From the NCBI RefSeq assembly GCF_037975245.1, contig NC_092572.1, forward strand, positions 33,205,989 through 33,269,988: a stretch of DNA of 64,000 nt, read 5' to 3'. The notes under the pieces are model-generated. The model did not search any database, was not told where the DNA came from, and saw only the letters and a list, made by a program, of their open reading frames with translations. The position numbers were made by a program, and so were the translations under genes. This document shows, piece after piece, positions 50,851 to 64,000 of the stretch (position 1 is the stretch's first letter; each line of letters begins with the position of its first letter). Origin of the DNA: Apostichopus japonicus (lineage: Eukaryota; Echinodermata; Holothuroidea; Aspidochirotida; Stichopodidae).

Positions 50851-51631
50851 CAGTGTGATGGAATAACATTAAATTGCCAATGTTGCCCTAAGTGCTGTTT
50901 TTATTCTATGTCGCCCTAAGTGTTGTGAAAAGAGATAAATTCACATAGGACAACTTGTATATGTGTAATTAATTACTTAGTTAATTAAATTATTTTCTAT
51001 ATTTATTTTACAAAGGGGTATTATCAACAGTATCCATACTGGAGTCCTGGCAGTGGTCCAGTTTGATGAATATACATTAAATTGCCATTGTCGCCATAAG
51101 TGCTGTTTTTATGATATGTTGCCCAAGTGTTGTGAAAAGAGCTAAATTCACATATGCCAACATGAATATGTGTTATTAGTTAATTAATTAGTTAAACTAC
51201 TTGTTTTATTGTCTTGCAAAGGGATTTCTATGAATAGTACCCACAATGGAGTCCTATACAGTGGTCCAGTGTGACAAATAGTATTGTATTACATGTATAT
51301 GTGTAATTAATTACTAAGTTAATTAAATTATTTTATTTATTTATTTTACAAAGAGGTTACTATCAATAGTACCCATACTGGAGTCCTAACAGTGGTCCAG
51401 TGTGATGGAATAACATTAAATTGCTAATGTCGCCCTAAGTGCTGTTTTTATTCTATGTCGCCCTAAGTGTTGTGAAAAGAGATAATTCACGTAAGACAAC
51501 TTGTATATGTGTAATTAATTACTTAGTTAATTAGATGATAATCTATATTTATTTTACAAAGGGTTTAATATTAATAGTACCCATACTGGAGTCGTAACAG
51601 TGGCCCAGTGTGATGGAATAACATTAAATTG

Positions 51632-52010
51632 CAAGGGCGTAGGAAACAGGGGGGATGGGGGGGGGGCGCCAGCCCCCCAGTGAAAAATGTGGAGGGGCGG
51701 AAGTATCATTCCGCCCCCCGCTCCGCAAGTCAGAAAACGCCTTTTTCATTTCCAAATGAGAAAAAAATCTCATTTGGAGCACCAAATTGCATCTAAGTCC
51801 AGGTGAAAATGCAAAATTATATACAAAATGGAGTGGGTGGGTTGAAGTGTGTTATATTGCACCAAATTGCATCTGAGGCCACCTGGAAATACAAAAAAAT
51901 TCCAAAAGGGAGGGGACACCCCTCCCCTTAGACCCCTCCCCTTAGACCCCTCCCCCAGGCCGGCCATCAGTCTTCAGCCCCCCGCTCAAAAGTACCTTCC
52001 TACGCCACTG
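51632..52010. mobile_element. hAT-type element, copy 3, inside the satellite
   Basis: Identical in position and target duplication (TTAAATTG at 51624-51631 and 52011-52018) to copies 2 and 4. Its 379 bp match copy 4 in length. Confidence 0.92.
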
Positions 52011-53819
52011 TTAAATTGCCAATGTCGCCCTTAGTGCTGTTTTTATTCTATGTCGCCCTAAGTCTTGTGAAAAGAGATAATTCAAATAGGACAACTTGTA
52101 TATGCGTAATTAATTACTTAGTTAATTAGATGATTTTCTATATTTACTTTACAAAGGGGTATTATCAATAGTACCCATACTGGAGTCCTAACAGTGGTCC
52201 AGTGTGATGGAATAACATTAAATTGCCAATGTCACCCTAAGTGCTGTTTTTATTCTATGTCGCCCTAAGTGTTGTGAAAAGAGATAAATTCACATAGGAC
52301 AACTTGTATATGTGTAATTAATTACTTAGTTAATTAAATTATTTTCTTTATTTATTTTACAAAGGGGTTTCTATCAGTAGTACCCATACTGGAGTCCTAA
52401 CAGTGGTCCATCCAGTGTGATTGAATAACATTAAATTGCCAATGTCGCCCTAAGTGCTGTTTTTATTCTATGTCGCCCTAAGTGTTGTGAAAAGAGATAA
52501 ATTTACATAGGACGACTTGTATATGTGCAATTAAATAATTAATTAGTTAAATTATTTGCTTTATGTATTGTGCAAAGAGAAACATACAAATAATACCCAT
52601 ACTGGAGTTCTAACAGTGGTCCAGTTTGATGAAATAAACATTAAATTGCCACTGTCGCCCTAAGTGCTGTTTTTATGATATGTTGCCCAAGTGTTGTGAA
52701 AAGAGCTAAATTCACATATGCCAACATGAATATGTGTAATTAATTACTTAGTTAATTAAATTATTTTCTTTATTTACTTTACAAAGGGGTTACTATCAAT
52801 AGTACCCATACTGGAGTCCTAACAGTGGTCCAGTGTGATGGAATAACATTAAATTGCCAAAGTCGCCCTAAGTGCTGTTTTTATTCTATGTCGCCCTAAG
52901 TGTTGTGAAAAGAGATAAATTCACATAGGACAACTTGTATATGAGTAATTAATTACTTAGTTAATTAGATGATTTTCTATATTTATTTTACAAAGGGGTA
53001 TTATCAACAGTACCTATACTGGAGTCCTTACAGTGGTCCAGTGTGATGGAATAACATTAAATTGCCAATGTTGCCCTAAGTGCTGTTTTTATTCTATGTC
53101 GCCCTAAGTGTTGTGAAAAGAGATAAATTCACATAGGACAACTTGTATATGTGTAATTAATTACTTAGTTAATTAAATTATTTTCTATATTTATTTTACA
53201 AAGGGGTATTATCAACAGTATCCATACTGGAGTCCTGGCAGTGGTCCAGTTTGATGAATATACATTAAATTGCCATTGTCGCCATAAGTGCTGTTTTTAT
53301 GATATGTTGCCCAAGTGTTGTGAAAAGAGCTAAATTCACATATGCCAACATGAATATGTGTTATTAGTTAATTAATTAGTTAAACTACTTGTTTTATTGT
53401 CTTGCAAAGGGATTTCTATGAATAGTACCCACAATGGAGTCCTATACAGTGGTCCAGTGTGACAAATAGTATTGTATTACATGTATATGTGTAATTAATT
53501 ACTAAGTTAATTAAATTATTTTCTTTATTTATTTTACAAAGAGGTTACTATCAATAGTACCCATACTGGAGTCCTAACAGTGGTCCAGTGTGATGGAATA
53601 ACATTAAATTGCTAATGTCGCCCTAAGTGCTGTTTTTATTCTATGTCGCCCTAAGTGTTGTGAAAAGAGATAATTCACGTAAGACAACTTGTATATGTGT
53701 AATTAATTACTTAGTTAATTAGATGATAATCTATATTTATTTTACAAAGAGTTTAATATTAATAGTACCCATACTGGAGTCGTAACAGTGGCCCAGTGTG
53801 ATGGAATAACATTAAATTG

Positions 53820-54198
53820 CAAGGGCGTAGGAAACAGGGGGGATGGGGGGGGGGCGCCAGCCCCCCAGTGAAAAATGTGGAGGGGCGGAAGTATCATTCC
53901 GCCCCCCGCTCCGCAAGTCAGAAAACGCCTTTTTCATTTCCAAATGAGAAAAAAATCTCATTTGGAGCACCAAATTGCATCTAAGTCCAGGTGAAAATGC
54001 AAAATTATATACAAAATGGAGTGGGTGGGTTGAAGTGTGTTATATTGCACCAAATTGCATCTGAGGCCACCTGGAAATACAAAAAAATTCCAAAAGGGAG
54101 GGGACACCCCTCCCCTTAGACCCCTCCCCTTAGACCCCTCCCCCAGGCCGGCCATCAGTCTTCAGCCCCCCGCTCAAAAGTACCTTCCTACGCCACTG
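53820..54198. mobile_element. hAT-type element, copy 4, inside the satellite
   Basis: Target duplication TTAAATTG at 53812-53819 and 54199-54206. Internal sequence, including CATTTGGAGCACCAAATTGC and the doubled CCTCCCCTTAGACC stretch, matches copies 2 and 3. Confidence 0.92.
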
Positions 54199-57100
54199 TT
54201 AAATTGCCAATGTCGCCCTTAGTGCTGTTTTTATTCTATGTCGCCCTAAGTCTTGTGAAAAGAGATAATTCAAATAGGACAACTTGTATATGCGTAATTA
54301 ATTACTTAGTTAATTAGATGATTTTCTATATTTATTTTACAAAGGGGTATTATCAATAGTACCCATACTGGAGTCCTAACAGTGGTCCAGTGTGATGGAA
54401 TAACATTAAATTGCCAATGTCACCCTAAGTGCTGTTTTTATTCTATGTCGCCCTAAGTGTTGTGAAAAGAGATAAATTCACATAGGACAACTTGTATATG
54501 TGTAATTAATTACTTAGTTAATTAAATTATTTTCTTTATTTATTTTACAAAGGGGTTTCTATCAGTAGTACCCATACTGGAGTCCTAACAGTGGTCCATC
54601 CAGTGTGATTGAATAACATTAAATTGCCAATGTCGCCCTAAGTGCTGTTTTTATTCTATGTCGCCCTAAGTGTTGTGAAAAGAGATAAATTTACATAGGA
54701 CGACTTGTATATGTGCAATTAAATAATTAATTAGTTAAATTATTTGCTTAATGTATTGTGCAAAGAGAAACATACAAATAATACCCATACTGGAGTTCTA
54801 ACAGTGGTCCAGTTTGATGAAATAAACATTAAATTGCCACTGTCGCCCTAAGTGCTGTTTTTATGATATGTTGCCCAAGTGTTGTGAAAAGAGCTAAATT
54901 CACATATGCCAACATGAATATGTGTAATTAATTACTTAGTTAATTAGATGATTTTCTATATTTATTTTACAAAGGGGTTAATATTAATAGTACCTATACT
55001 GGAGTCCTAACAGTGGTCCAGTGTGATGGAATAACATTAAATTGCCAATGTTGCCCTAAGTGCTGTTTTTATTCTATGTAGCCCTAAGTGTTGCGAAAAG
55101 AGATAAATTCACAAAGGACAACTTGTATATGTGTAATTAATTACTTAGTTAATTAGTTTATTTTCTATATTTATTTTACAAAGGGGTTTCTATCAATAGT
55201 ACCCATACTGGAGTCCTAACAGTGGTCCAGTGTGATGGAATAACATTAAATTGCCACTGTCGCCCTTAGTGCTGTTTTTATTCTATGTCGCCCTAAATGT
55301 TGTGAAAAGAGATAAATTCACAAAGGACAACTTGTATATGTGTAATTAATTACTTAGTTAATTAGTTTATTTTCTATATTTATTTTACAAAGGGGTTTCT
55401 ATCAATAGTACCCATACTGGAGTCCTAACAGTGGTCCAGTGTGATGGAATAACATTAAATTGCCAATGTCGCCTTTAGTGCTGTTTTTATTCTATGTCGC
55501 CCTAAGTGTTGTGAAAAGAGCTAAATTCACAAAGGACAACTTGTATCTGTGTAATTAATTACTTAGTTAATTAGATGATTTTCTATATCTATTTTACAAA
55601 GGGGTTACTATCAATAGTACCCATACTGGAGTCCTAACAGTGGTCCAGTGTGATGGAATAACATAAAATTGCCAATGTTGCCCTAAGTGCTGTTTTTATT
55701 CTATGTCGCCCTAAGTGTTGTGAAAAGAGATAAATTCATTTAGGACAACTTGTATATGTGTAATTAATTACTTGGTTCATTAAATTATTTTCTTTATTTA
55801 TTTTACAAAGGGGTTTCTATTAATAGTACCCATACTGGAGTCCTAACAGTGGTCCAGTGTGATGGAATAACATTAAATTGCCACTGTCGCCCTTAGTGCT
55901 GTTTTTATTCTATGTCGCCCTAAGTGTTGTGAAAAGAGATAAATTCACAAAGGACAACTTGTATATGTGTAATTAATTACTTAGTTAATTAGTTTATTTT
56001 CTATATTTATTTTACAAAGGGGTATTTATCAATAGTACCCATACTGGAGTCCTAACAGTGGTCCAGTGTGATGGAATAACATTAAATTTCCAATGTTGCC
56101 CTAAGTGCTGTTTTTATTCTATGTCGCCCTAAGTGTTGTGAAAAGAGATAAATTCATTTAGGACAACTTGTATATGTGTAATTAATTACTTGGTTCATTA
56201 AATTATTTTCTTTATTTATTTTACAAAGGGGTTACTATCAATAGTACCCATACTGGAGTCCTAACAGTGGTCCAGTGTGATGGAATAACATTAAATTGCC
56301 AATGTTGCCCTAAGTGCTGTTTTTATTCTATGTCGCCCTAAGTGTTGTGAAAAGAGATAATTCACATAGGACAACTTGTATATGTGTAATTAATTACTTA
56401 GTTAATTAGATGATTTTCTATATTTATTTTACAAAGGGGTTACTATTAATAGTACCCATACTGGAGTCCTAACAGTGGTCCAGTGTGATGGAATAACATT
56501 AAATTGCCAATGTCGCCCTTAGTGCTGATTTTATTCTATGTCGCCCTAAGTGTTGTGAAAAGAGATAAATTCACATAGGACAACTTGTATATGTGTAATT
56601 AATTACTTAGTTAATTAGATGATTTTCTATATTTATTTTACAAAGGGGTTTCTATCAATAGTACCCATACTGGAGTCCTAACAGTGGTCCAGTGTGATGG
56701 AATAACATTAAATTGCCACTGTCGCCCTTAGTGCTGATTTTATTCTATGTCGCCCTAAGTGTTGTGAAAAGAGATAAATTCACAAAGGACAACTTGTATA
56801 TGTGTAATTAATTACTTAGTTAATTAGTTTATGTTCTTTATTTATTTTACAAAGGGGTTTCTATCAATAGTACCCATACTGGAGTCCTAACAGTGGTCCA
56901 GTGTGATGGAATAACATTAAATTGCCAATGTCGCCTTTAGTGCTGTTTTTATTCTATGTCGCCCTAAGTGTTGTGAAAAGAGCTAAATTCACATAGGACA
57001 ACTTGTATCTGTGTAATTAATTACTTAGTTAATTAGATGATTGTCTATATCTATTTTACAAAGGGGTTACTATCAATAGTACCCATACTGGAGTCCTAAC

Positions 57101-58374
57101 AGTGGTCCAGTGTGATGGAATAACATAAAATTGCCAATGTTGCCCTAAGTGCTGTTTTTATTCTATGTCGCCCTAAGTGTTGTGAAAAGAGATAAATTCA
57201 TTTAGGAGAACTTGTATATGTGTAATTAATTACTTGGTTCATTAAATTATTTTCTTTATTTATTTTACAAAGGGGTTACTATCAATAGTACCTATACTGG
57301 AGTCCTAACAGTGGTCCAGTGTGATGGAATAACATTAAATTGCCAATGTTGCCCTAAGTGCTGTTTTTATTCTATGTCGCCCTAAGTGTTGTGAAAAGAG
57401 ATAATTCACATAGGACAACTTGTATATGTGTAATTAATTACTTAGTTAATTAGATGATTTTCTATATTTATTTTACAAAGGGGTTACTATTAATAGTACC
57501 CATACTGGAGTCCTAACAGTGGTCCAGTGTGATGGAATAACATTAAATTGCCAATGTTGCCCTAAGTGCTGTTTTTATTCTATGTCGCCCTAAGTGTTGC
57601 GAAAAGAGATTAATTCACATAGGACAACTTGTATATGTGTAATTAATTTCTTAGTTAATTAAATTATTTTCTTTATTTATTTTACAAAGGGGTTACTATC
57701 AATAGTACCCATACTGGAGTCCTAACAGTGGTCCAGTGTGATGGAATAACATTAAATTGCCAATGTCGCCCTTAGTGCTGTTTTTATTCTATGTCGCCCT
57801 AAGTGTTGCGAAAAGAGATTAATTCACATAGGACAACTTGTATATGTGCAATTAAATAATTAATTAGTTAAATTATTTGCTATATGTATTGTGCAAAGGG
57901 ATACACATCAATAATACCCATACTGGAGTCCTAACAGTGGTCCAGTTTGATGAAATAAACATTAAATTGCCACTGTCGCCCTAAGTGCTGTTCTTATGAT
58001 ATGTTGCCCAAGTGTTGTGAAAAGAGCTAAATTCGCATACGCCAACATGAATATGTGTTATTAATTAATTAATTAATTAGTTAAACTACTTGTTTTATTG
58101 TCTTGCAAAGGGATTTCTATAAATAGTACCCACACTGGAGTCCTATACAGTGGTCCAGTGTGACAAAATAGTATTGTATTACATGTTTATGTGTAATTAA
58201 TTCATTAATTAATTTAATTCCTTGCTAAATATATATTTCAAAGGGATTACTATAAATAGTACCCATGCTGGACTTAAATGTGATGAAATTACATTAAATT
58301 GCCAATGTCGCCCTAAGTGTTATTTGATGCGATGTCGCCCAAAGTGCTGTTTCACAGTTAAATTCACTGAGATG

Positions 58375-58408
58375 CACTTAGGGCGACATCTATATGTCGC
58401 CCTAAGTG
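58375..58408. repeat. Perfect hairpin built from the satellite core motif
   Basis: Arms CACTTAGGGCGACAT (58375-58389) and ATGTCGCCCTAAGTG (58394-58408) with a CTAT loop. This is the only place I noticed where the satellite core motif occurs inverted. Confidence 0.9.
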
Positions 58409-59943
58409 TGTTTGTGTACAATTAATTGATTATTTAATTAAAATCCTTGGTATTTGTATTTTGCAAAAGGTTTATTTTTAAAAGCACTCAAACTGGAGTC
58501 TTTACAATGTTCCAGTGTGAAACAATAACATTAAATTGCCAATGTTGCCCTAAGTGCTCTTTTTATCCTGTGTCGCCCAACGGTCTAATTTAGAGTTATA
58601 TATATATATATATATTTACATATATATAAATTATATGCCCCAAATATATTTTGGTAAAAAATATGTAACACAATTGAACAATTTAACAGGCGCCGTGCGC
58701 GCAAGAGTTACACTCATAAGTTGTTGTTGTTAAAGTAAGAAGTGAGGAGTTCTCCACTTTCGCGAAACGTGTTAAGCTTATCCACTATGTACCTTGTTTC
58801 GGGCAAAATTATGTCGGTACCTAATTTAAGTGCCCATGGAAAAAATATTAAGCATAGACCGGGCATCGGACCCACACCGCAGATCTCACATGAAAGCCAT
58901 ATTGTAAGGATCGCATTTCGAATGATGAAAAGAAAGGCTATCGGACTGTACTTTTTCATAGTAGAAATACTATGCAAGCTGTAAACGTCCCTTGATGATG
59001 CGAGTAATAACACCCTCACTAAGTCACTTGAATAATCCTTATAAAAATAGCAATTGGTTATAATTATTCCAAGGATTTGTACATAAGTTTTTTTCACAAT
59101 CCTCCCCCACCCGACCCCCCCCCCCAAAAAAAAGGGGAAAAAAAGAAAAAAGGAAATCAATATTTCTGTAGGTTTCAAGTAAAAAAAAATAATAATAATA
59201 ATTTCCTAAATGCTTCAAGGAATGAACAATCACTGTGCAGGATCCATTCAGCCATTCAATCATCTACTTGCTATATACACTATATGAGATTAGCTGCTCA
59301 AAACGCAACATTTTGCTCAGATACGGTGTTGTATAGGCCTAAATTTGTTGCTGTATTGTTGTTTATTATTTAAAAAGAAAGGAAAAAAAGATTTATTAAA
59401 AAACTCACCATTGCATATGTAAGATGGTCAGCTCTTACATAAAGTTTTGCTTTGTAACATAGTTTTACTTGTTTATTAGTGCACTGTGCAGTGCTTACTG
59501 TACAGAGGGGCTATACATTTGTACAGTATATTTGTAAGTTGTCTTGGGGGTATTGGGAGTCAGGCAGTTGGCAATGAGTATTGGAGCAAGGCAGTTGCAA
59601 AAGAAGAGAAAGATAGTATTAATGGCTGGAGAGATTATTTTAAACCTTAATATACAAAGATCAAGTTTCTGTAGTCCTTATGATTTTATGGAAGTTGTGA
59701 TATACTCAACTGACAGTCTGGGACACTATTTATTTTAAAGGATACTATTTACTATACAGGATATCATTTTACAATAAAGGATATTCCGGGACACCATCAC
59801 TTATAAAGGACATTATTTTACTACACAGGATATTGACATTATTATACTGAAAGGCACCCTGGAACACTATTTCATATAAATTAAAGGATACTTTATTGTT
59901 GGGATCGGACATTCATAATACCATTTAATGTGTTCAACTATAC

Positions 59944-59999
59944 TGATGTCGTGGAATATCTGATGTCGTGGAAGATATGATGTCGTAGAATACTTAATG
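59944..59999. repeat. Short degenerate tandem repeat
   Basis: Three to four copies of a TGATGTCGTGGAATATC-like unit of about 17-19 bp. Confidence 0.6.
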
Positions 60000-61616
60000 T
60001 CACCAGCAGGCCAACTCACCAGAACATACTTTTAAATTAAGTGTACTTACTTTAACATTTGGGTGCGCAACTCACAACTGTAAGTTATATATTTAGTTAT
60101 TTGACTGGGCCCAGATCAGCTGTATATTGTTTGTTGTTCATAATTGTAATTTCTTTTGATCCAATCTAGTTGAGTTCTCCATTTTTTATGTGTCTTGCTC
60201 TGTGTTTGGTCATCACACCAAACCCAGAGTTCTCTGATCAAAAACAAACATTTATTTTCAGTGGCTAACACCCTTACGCATATGCAACATCTATTACGCA
60301 GAGTGGTATGACGTAAATGATGAATATTAAACAGAGGTGGTAGACCTTCGACAGGGATTGGTCGAACTATAAGCTCTTGCATGTAGAGAACGAAAGATGA
60401 GAAAGTGATGACCCATGAAGTGTACCTGATACTGCACTGATCAGCCATTTAAAGAAAGTCGAGATCATGTTTACAAGTGTTATTCATTATCAAGTCAGTT
60501 TGGTAAATATACAAAATATTTATGAAATATTTTATGCTCTAAGACGTAAAAGGGAAACGTTTAAAATACGGCGACATTTTAAGCAACTTTAAGGAAGCTC
60601 GGTTGTGATTACAACTCGAACAATAGAAGAATGAGGGTTATGTGGCAGGGTTAATTTGGTAATCCTAACGACTTATCTATATTCTTTTACTTCTACAGAT
60701 GTAATGTTATTTTTCTTCATTCGCTAATACTGCGAACACTAATTCCGGAATGGTTAGTTACCGAATGTCTCCCTCAATTTAACGCCTCGGTTAATTTAAT
60801 GTGCACGTTGGCGGGGAGAGGGATCAAACTTTGTCACACAATATTGGTATTCAATGAGGAGAAAAACACCAGAGCGTTTGAAAATGCTACACTCAAAATG
60901 TGAACACTAACTTATTCCCGGAGTCAAAGAGCATGTCAGTAGAAAACGTCTTATCTATGCTTGAAAAGGTCTATCTATGTATGGAAACGTTTATCTTTGC
61001 TCTACTGGGACCTCGGAATGTAAGGAATTTGCATGCCAATGCTTCATACTGTTAGTTTCATCATCCAAATCCGACAAATACTTAACAAACAAATATTTTA
61101 TTTCGTTTGATGGACTTACAGAATGTTAGTCCTTGCCAATGTGTTTGTTATACTCATTTCTCGCGTGTAACTGAACATGCCTCCATGAGTCCGTTTCTGC
61201 CTACCACGAATATACTTGCCCACTGTATTTTATATGCCCGAGGATCTGTCCGATACAAACGTCTTGGACATTACTCCAAAGAGGGGCGTGAACTTATGCA
61301 AACCACAAAATTGTATTTTTATTTTATTGGATTTAACTTTTCTTTCAACTTTTGTAGTTATTACATCAGTTAGTAGGGATTGCATTTATAGACCGTCATT
61401 TCTTTGTTGCAATGGGGTGAAGTTATTATTGTGTCACATTATCAAGAATGCTCTGACCTAGAGAGAAGCATGGAAGAGTAGGACTAAATCTAAACTAGAC
61501 ATCATTGAACTTGCAGGCAAGTTTATCAAAACTCAGTACTTATGTCAAAGTATATCAGTTTGTTTTAAGATTGTCCCTAAGTGACGTCAATGTGGGGATA
61601 ACGAATTTTTTTCAGG

Positions 61617-61798
61617 AAGTTTTGTCAGCCATACAGGGTAATAATGATCCATCTTTTGAACGAACTTTCAAATTTATCCAATTTGAAATTTTGATAGTAG
61701 GTGACAGCAGATATACGGTTCCCGTGGTCGTAAGTGTTAGAGAGATTTTAAATGGTGAAGTAATTGAACACAGTAAATATCAGTCTCCAATGGCAAAG
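61617..61798 (+). CDS. Candidate orphan exon
   Basis: An open stretch follows a strong acceptor (TTTTTTTCAG) and precedes a GTAGAT donor. It reads EVLSAIQGNNDPSFERTFKF, then IQFEILIVGDSRYTVPVVVS, then VREILNGEVIEHSKYQSPMAK. The composition is protein-like, but no family is recognised and no partner exon is seen. It could equally be chance. Confidence 0.25.
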
Positions 61799-62986
61799 GT
61801 AGATGTTCATCTGTGCCTGATTGTCCCGAGTTACTACTTTGGAAACCTTATTACACCATTTGAAGTTTGCATAGTGTGAATTAATAATAAAGCTGGGTTA
61901 GAGGAGTTAAATTGGCCAAATTATCTTTCCCTATTTGTTTTAGTCGACAGTATGGAAACCATATTGGTTACATATTTCATAGTTTGATATTTAATTGTTC
62001 AGATAGAAGGTTGATTACTTATGCATGAATTCTTTAATTTTCCGGCCTGTGGGTGATAACAAAGGTAGGCGTATGGCAATTTGTTCATAGAGGGACTGAT
62101 GGGCAGGGTAGGAGAGTGGAGGCCGGGAATTTAGTGATGGAACCGGTCCCAAAACTCTTAACCTGGTTCGCGTCTCCACGGATCGTCGGTCTAGCGGGTA
62201 CGCGTTCATACGTACTCAATCTGAAACCAAACTCGGCCAATACCATAACATGGGCCTAATGTTATTACGAAATATTGGCTATGCGGGCCTTCAGTCACGT
62301 AATGGTAAGAATGTAAACAACTGTTCGTTTAATTAAATTTACCTGATAACTGATTTGTACATCCAACACCTGTTCTTTCTTTGCTTTGCACGTGCTCCAG
62401 GCCGGGCGCGGCTATTTATGGATAGATATTTAGAAACTGTAATATTATTCAACCCTTATTATTAAATAGTTGAGTCAATGTTATACTTACAAGCAAATCA
62501 AATGTTGTTTGATTCTTTCAAGTATAGAGAGATCCTGTTCATTTTTTGTTTGGGACCTACCACTAAATTACCGGGGGGTGGTCAGTTTATGAGCGTAAGA
62601 GTCCCTTCCGCCTCAAACTGACAAAGTAAAATAAACTAACTTACTAATAAATTACAAGGTATTGAGGAGTTTAAGGGACTAAGAATGGTTTGGGTTACAG
62701 CTCAATCATCATAATTCTAGAACTATTTGTTTATAGTGCACATTAACACAGTGAGTTTTACGGGAAAAGATTACCATGTGACAAAATCTACAATTCTTAC
62801 AATCGAAGCTGGGGCCTTCGATTATTCATATGCATAAATCTTCTATGCGTATAATCGTACACTGAGAATGAAGACCTGAAACCGTTACAATAAAAGTGTA
62901 GAATGTTTGAATAACGACTACGTATTTGGGATGCGTTCCCGTTTTACGGTTCGCCCTGTGGAACAAATATAACATATTTTGTACCC

Positions 62987-63126
62987 GTATTAATTCGAAT
63001 ATAGACACGTATATTTTATTAGTCAATCGGAAGGTCGATTTATATGGTTGTCTTAAATCGCATATTAATTCAAATATATACAAGGATGATCAGCTGATTT
63101 AATACTTGATATATTCGAATTAATAC
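62987..63126. repeat. 17-bp perfect inverted repeat
   Basis: GTATTAATTCGAATATA at 62987-63003 and its exact complement at 63110-63126; a partial third copy lies at about 63062-63080. Possibly a small transposon remnant. Confidence 0.6.
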
Positions 63127-64000
63127 ACATATATATTGGAATTGTATATAAACTCCAATGAGTATGCGTAAAATATATGGTATATGTGTTTCCCCAGGGC
63201 CTACCATTCCCGTTCGAGCAGCTCATGCAAGATTAAACTAGGATCGGCCTAACTGAAGAAACAAAGAACCAACGAGGAGTAGGGTCAGGGAGGAGGGGAC
63301 CAGACCGAGCACCATCCTACCCTGGGAAATCCATTCTAAACTGCAGAACCCACCAAGTGACCGTACTACCACCTGCGGACATACTGTCCGTGAACAAGGA
63401 ACTCCTTACTTCCATTGTATGGCTACACAATGGATGCTGTGCGTGTGATTTACTGTTACGAAGAGAAAGACTAACCACTGTAGCTGGCTTAACATGTCAG
63501 CAACCTTAGAATATCGAATACTGTCAAATATTGACATAGAATAATAAACCACTCAACCTTTGTAACTTTAGTTGTGGAGCTCAGTTTAATATAAATGTGT
63601 TATTCATTGTTCTCTCGTAGCGAGTTTAAAGCACAAAGTACTTGTGAGATTCAAGTTGACATTATATGGAATTTATGTAAAAGCCCTTGTCGGGATCCAG
63701 GGAGAATCCCCAGAGCTGTAGGATTCAAGATATTTCTTCTTTTTTCACTGCATTGCATGTAGACAGGTCTCTTGTAATCTTAAACGCAGAACCATAAGAC
63801 AGAATATAGACACATTCCAAAGATGGATGTGTTTCATTGAAATACCATTCAAAGTTCCTATATGGTCTCAGACGGCGATACCCGGAAGTTGCAGTATTTT
63901 GTTTTGGTTAATTTGAGCGTAAAAGAGAGTGCTTCAGAAGACGACCCGGATTTCTTACAATTTGAATTTCATGTAAAACATGAAAATATTAATAAATTAA

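Larger units (their letters stand above)
43616..58580. repeat. Satellite array of about 210-bp units with higher-order structure
   Basis: About 15 kb, roughly 66 units after removing three hAT insertions. A unit contains TGTCGCCCTAAGTG twice, GACAACTTGTATATG, TAATTAATTACTTAG, a TTTATTTTACAAAGGGG-like stretch and CATACTGGAGTCCTAACAG. Variant units (one with GCAATTAAATAATTAATTAG, one with GCCAACATGAATATGTG) recur in fixed order. Higher-order periods are about 1952 bp (45393 to 47345), 2818 bp and 2188 bp (between hAT copies). Units at both edges are the most diverged. No coding capacity. The unit may be derived from a transposon, but this is not shown. Confidence 0.95.
58581..64000. other. Unique-looking DNA with no firm gene
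   Basis: An AT microsatellite lies at about 58598-58628. A minus-strand open frame at 58714-58959 would start MKKYSPIAFLFIIRNAILTI, a hydrophobic beginning that could be a signal peptide, but the rest is not recognised. Minus-strand 60116-60448 is an ATG-initiated frame of 110 codons, also unrecognised. 59718-59893 holds degenerate AAAGGATA-type repeats. Other small structures have separate entries. Confidence 0.45.

Noticed and set aside
48952-54222. Repeated open frames of 61-65 codons on both strands
   Set aside because: They lie within copies of the noncoding hAT-type element and its GC-rich runs.
43616-58580. CRISPR array or gene cluster
   Set aside because: About 210-bp satellite units without spacers or coding capacity.
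58714-59178. Minus-strand frame of 154 codons
   Set aside because: The first 50 codons cross homopolymer runs; the ATG-initiated remainder is not a recognised protein and has no supporting exon.

Overview
The window is nuclear DNA of a multicellular animal, most likely a marine invertebrate deuterostome such as an echinoderm. This is an inference from AT-rich introns with GT-AG borders, dense nonautonomous transposons, a long satellite array, and a KMT5A-like SET plus tyrosine-recombinase gene of a kind I recall from fish and marine invertebrates. There are no prokaryotic features, tRNA or rRNA genes, or CRISPR arrays.

The one gene I can reconstruct lies on the + strand from 5371 to 35531. 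Three exons (5371-5488, 6324-6486, 7603-7798) encode a 159-residue KMT5A-like SET domain. A lysine-rich coil exon follows (10471-10575). Next comes a tandem array of 27 mini-exons (11461-18348), 26 of 54 nt and the first of 51 nt. Each has a polypyrimidine-AG acceptor (one copy is mutated), a GTAGGT donor, and phase 0 at both ends. A large exon (26764-28672) encodes two zinc fingers and a tyrosine recombinase (YR) domain with a YR-type R, R, H and Y set. Four small phase-1 exons, the first two a duplicated pair, end at a TAA at 35529-35531. Every splice phase agrees across 30 kb, predicting a protein of about 1449 residues: SET, coil, 27 acidic repeats, zinc fingers, YR, C-terminal domain. It may be a transposon-borne gene of the Crypton type or a host gene derived from one.

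The remainder is repeat landscape. At 2288-4235 is an interspersed repeat with a second element nested in it. At 8735-9088 is a nonautonomous hAT element with an 8-bp target duplication. At 18385-26165 a block of transposons splits the last intron of the mini-exon array; it contains a 5.5-kb foldback element with another element inside it. TGACC-rich repeats lie at 25795-26160 and 31255-32900. A compound inverted repeat sits in the probable 3' UTR (35581-35958). A foldback element with a 9-bp target duplication lies at 39553-40193.

From 43616 to 58580 there is a satellite of about 210-bp units. Three of its units carry the same hAT insertion at the same position with the same target duplication, so the inserted unit was amplified in a higher-order repeat. 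From 58581 to the end the DNA looks unique, and I recognise no gene there beyond weak candidates.
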